Positions 4,972-6,597 of a DNA stretch of 6,597 nucleotides are shown in pieces. Position 1 is the first letter of the stretch. Each line of letters starts with the position of its first letter. The stretch lies in assembly GCA_002491825.1 (NCBI GenBank), contig DKWR01000061.1, positions 1 through 6,597 of the forward strand, given 5' to 3'. Under the pieces are notes generated by a model. That model had not been told where the DNA came from. It did no database searches and saw nothing but the letters and a program-made list of their open reading frames with translations. Source of the DNA: Ruminococcaceae bacterium UBA7147. Its GTDB lineage: Bacteria > Bacillota > Clostridia > Oscillospirales > Acutalibacteraceae. Both the position numbers and the translations under genes were made by a program.

Positions 4972-6378
4972 TTGAAAAGAGTACTACGGCGAAGCACATT
5001 AATTTTTATACTTACTCTTGCATTCATAGGCGGAATGGGTTACCTTACATTTCAGCTTATTATGAACGCCGACGACTGGGTTGACCAGCCGTACAATGCC
5101 CACATTTCGGGCAGCGGCGGTCTTGCGCAGGCAGGCGCAATATACGACAGAAACGGCGAGGTGCTTGCACAGACCGTTGACGGCGAGCGTGTATATAATG
5201 AAAACGCAAGCGTGAGGAAATCGCTCCTTCACGTTGTGGGCGACAACAGCCTCAATATTTCAACGGCGGCGCAGAGTATGTACCGTTCCCAGCTTTCGGG
5301 CTACAGCCTTTTATGGGGACTGAATATGCCCCAGTCGCTGCGCACATCAAGTGATATGAAGCTCACTGTTGACGCAAAAACCTGTGCGGCGGCTTACGAC
5401 GTGCTCTCGAGCTACGACAAAAAAGGCGCCTGCGTAATATATAACTACAAAACGGGCGAGGTAATCTGCTCGGTCAGCACAAAGGGCTATGACCCGCAGG
5501 CTCCTCCCGAAATTACAGAAGAAAACGAAAGCGAGTACGAGGGCGTTTATCTTGACAACGTGCTTTCCTCGTCATACACACCCGGCTCGATTTTCAAAAT
5601 CGTTACAGCTGCGGCGGCAATTGAAAATATACCCGACATCTACGACAGAACGTGGACGTGCACAGGCAGTGAGGAAATCGGCGGCAGTGACATAACCTGC
5701 GTTGAACCTCACGGAACAATGGACTTCAAGCAGGCTATGGCGCATTCGTGCAACGTAGTTTTTGCAGAGCTTGCAGTCGAAATGGGTGCAGACGTTATGA
5801 ATAAAACTGCCGAGAAAATCGGCATAAATATGTCGTTCGAGGTTGACGGAGTGAAAACCGCAAAGGGGCACTACGACGCTTCAAAGGCTAACACCAACCA
5901 ACTTGCGTGGTCGGGCGTAGGTCAGTACGACAACGAAGTCAATCCTATGCAGATGGCGATAATCTGCGGCGCAATTGCAAACGGGGGAAAGGCGACTAAT
6001 CCTACTCTTGTTGAGGACGGAGCGGCTTCGATTCTTTCGGCAATCGGTATCAACAAAAGCGGTAACGGCAGAGAGATGTTCAGCAAGGACACAGCCGCAC
6101 AGCTTGATGAAATAATGAGATACACCATAACCGACTATTACGGCGACTATTTGTTCGGTGGTCTGACAGTCTGTGCCAAGACAGGTACGGGCGAAGTCGG
6201 CGACGACAAAGAGCCGAACGGCTGGATGGTGGGCTACTCAAAGGACGAGGACTGTCCGCTTGCGTTTGCCTGCGTTGTTGAGGACTCGGGCTTCGGATTT
6301 ACCTATGCCGCTCCCGTTGTTGAGGCGGCGATGATTCAGGCGGCAAAATCCCTTGGAGCAAACGCTGTTAGCAATTAA
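4972..6378 (+). CDS. Class B penicillin-binding protein (peptidoglycan D,D-transpeptidase)
   Basis: This enzyme cross-links peptidoglycan stem peptides outside the membrane and is a beta-lactam target. The product is 468 aa, short for class B PBPs and closer to the PbpA type of Actinobacteria than to long PBP2/PBP3 proteins. Residues about 9-30 form a single N-terminal membrane anchor after KRVLRR. A short pedestal carries AGAIYDRNGEVLAQ, the usual DRNG..LA motif. The transpeptidase domain has all three active-site motifs: SIFK (S206, K209), SCN (259-261) and KTGT (403-406). No glycosyltransferase domain is present, so it needs a glycan polymerase; the SEDS protein two genes upstream is the likely partner, as in FtsW-FtsI and RodA-PBP2. 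It probably shares that operon through the RAYT gene. Serine TCG is used about 14 times, like the SEDS gene. The TAA stop falls at the edge of a 14-bp tandem repeat, so the last residues may be derived from a repeat insertion. Confidence 0.95.
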   Translation: MKRVLRRSTLIFILTLAFIGGMGYLTFQLIMNADDWVDQPYNAHISGSGGLAQAGAIYDRNGEVLAQTVDGERVYNENASVRKSLLHVVGDNSLNISTAAQSMYRSQLSGYSLLWGLNMPQSLRTSSDMKLTVDAKTCAAAYDVLSSYDKKGACVIYNYKTGEVICSVSTKGYDPQAPPEITEENESEYEGVYLDNVLSSSYTPGSIFKIVTAAAAIENIPDIYDRTWTCTGSEEIGGSDITCVEPHGTMDFKQAMAHSCNVVFAELAVEMGADVMNKTAEKIGINMSFEVDGVKTAKGHYDASKANTNQLAWSGVGQYDNEVNPMQMAIICGAIANGGKATNPTLVEDGAASILSAIGINKSGNGREMFSKDTAAQLDEIMRYTITDYYGDYLFGGLTVCAKTGTGEVGDDKEPNGWMVGYSKDEDCPLAFACVVEDSGFGFTYAAPVVEAAMIQAAKSLGANAVSN

Positions 6379-6404
6379 CAATTTACAATTAACAATTTAC
6401 AATT
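6375..6404. repeat. 14-bp tandem repeat at the PBP stop codon
   Basis: The unit TTAACAATTTACAA occurs twice exactly (6375-6388, 6389-6402) and is followed by TT and then GAGGGTCGCTACGCTCC. The first unit supplies the PBP stop codon TAA (6376-6378). The array probably belongs to an intergenic repeat element. The following 98 bases (6405-6502) show no gene or clear terminator. Confidence 0.85.
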
Positions 6405-6502
6405 GAGGGTCGCTACGCTCCGAATTTGTAATGTTGCGTGTTGTTGGGAATGGTTTGTATTTCTTGAATTGTTTGATATGACGTAAACGTTTGTGTTACA
6501 GC

Positions 6503-6527
6503 CGTAGGGACACGGCGTGCCGTGTCC
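6503..6527 (+). repeat. REP palindrome copy 3, intergenic
   Basis: It is identical over 25 bases to copy 1 inside the RAYT gene and in the same orientation, with GTAG at 6504-6507 and the palindrome at 6508-6527. It lies 125 bases after the PBP stop, the usual intergenic setting of REP elements. No T-run follows, so it is not a classical terminator, though the GC-rich hairpin could protect mRNA 3' ends. Confidence 0.92.
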
Positions 6528-6585
6528 GCAGTGGCAATCTGACTTTACCGATTAAACCGCAGTTATAGAGGAAAACAAACCTATC

Positions 6586-6597
6586 CGTAGGGGACGG
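6586..6597 (+). repeat. Start of a divergent fourth REP copy, cut by the window end
   Basis: CGTAGGGGACGG shares the leading CGTAGGG with the other copies, including the GTAG foot (6587-6590), and then differs. It looks like the 5' half of a REP variant with a different palindrome. The right arm is outside the window, so the hairpin cannot be confirmed. Confidence 0.5.

Noticed and set aside
6503..6527. REP copy 3 as a rho-independent terminator for the PBP operon
   Set aside because: The hairpin is strong, but it is followed by GCAGTGGC rather than a T-run, and the same sequence occurs inside a translated gene without stopping it.

Overview
The window is bacterial, and gene content and Shine-Dalgarno sequences point to a Clostridia-type Firmicute (Bacillota), most likely a gut anaerobe or a metagenomic contig. 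All recognised genes lie on the + strand. It falls into two blocks that do not look alike.

Block A (1-2482) is housekeeping. It holds the 3' end of araA (L-arabinose isomerase), then araD (L-ribulose-5-phosphate 4-epimerase) with a terminator. Next comes a perfect-consensus sigma-A-type promoter (TTGACA-17-TATAAT), a roughly 100-nt structured leader, and the ribosomal protein pair rplM-rpsI (L13-S9), closed by a clear rho-independent terminator.

Block B (about 2490-6597) is a cell-wall operon with a mobile-type gene inside it. A good promoter and an inverted repeat precede a GTG-started fusion protein with an N-terminal membrane segment, a cytosolic FHA phosphothreonine-binding domain and a SEDS (FtsW/RodA-type) glycan polymerase. 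Eight bases after its start codon's partner gene ends comes a RAYT (REP-associated Y1/HUH tyrosine transposase), and 38 bases after that a TTG-started class B penicillin-binding protein. SEDS and class B PBP proteins work as polymerase/transpeptidase pairs, so the RAYT interrupts a functional pair.

The most interesting local signal is a 25-bp GTAG+palindrome repeat, which matches the REP architecture known to be recognised by RAYT enzymes. Two copies lie in opposite orientation inside the RAYT coding sequence and are translated in frame in two linkers. A third copy lies downstream of the PBP gene, and a fourth, divergent copy is cut by the window end. A 14-bp tandem repeat begins at, and supplies, the PBP stop codon.

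Serine codon TCG is absent from the four genes of block A and from the RAYT, but is used about 10 times in the FHA-SEDS gene and about 14 times in the PBP gene. This suggests that block B has a different origin from block A (transfer or a chimeric assembly joined between about 2483 and 2680), and that the RAYT has a separate history within block B.
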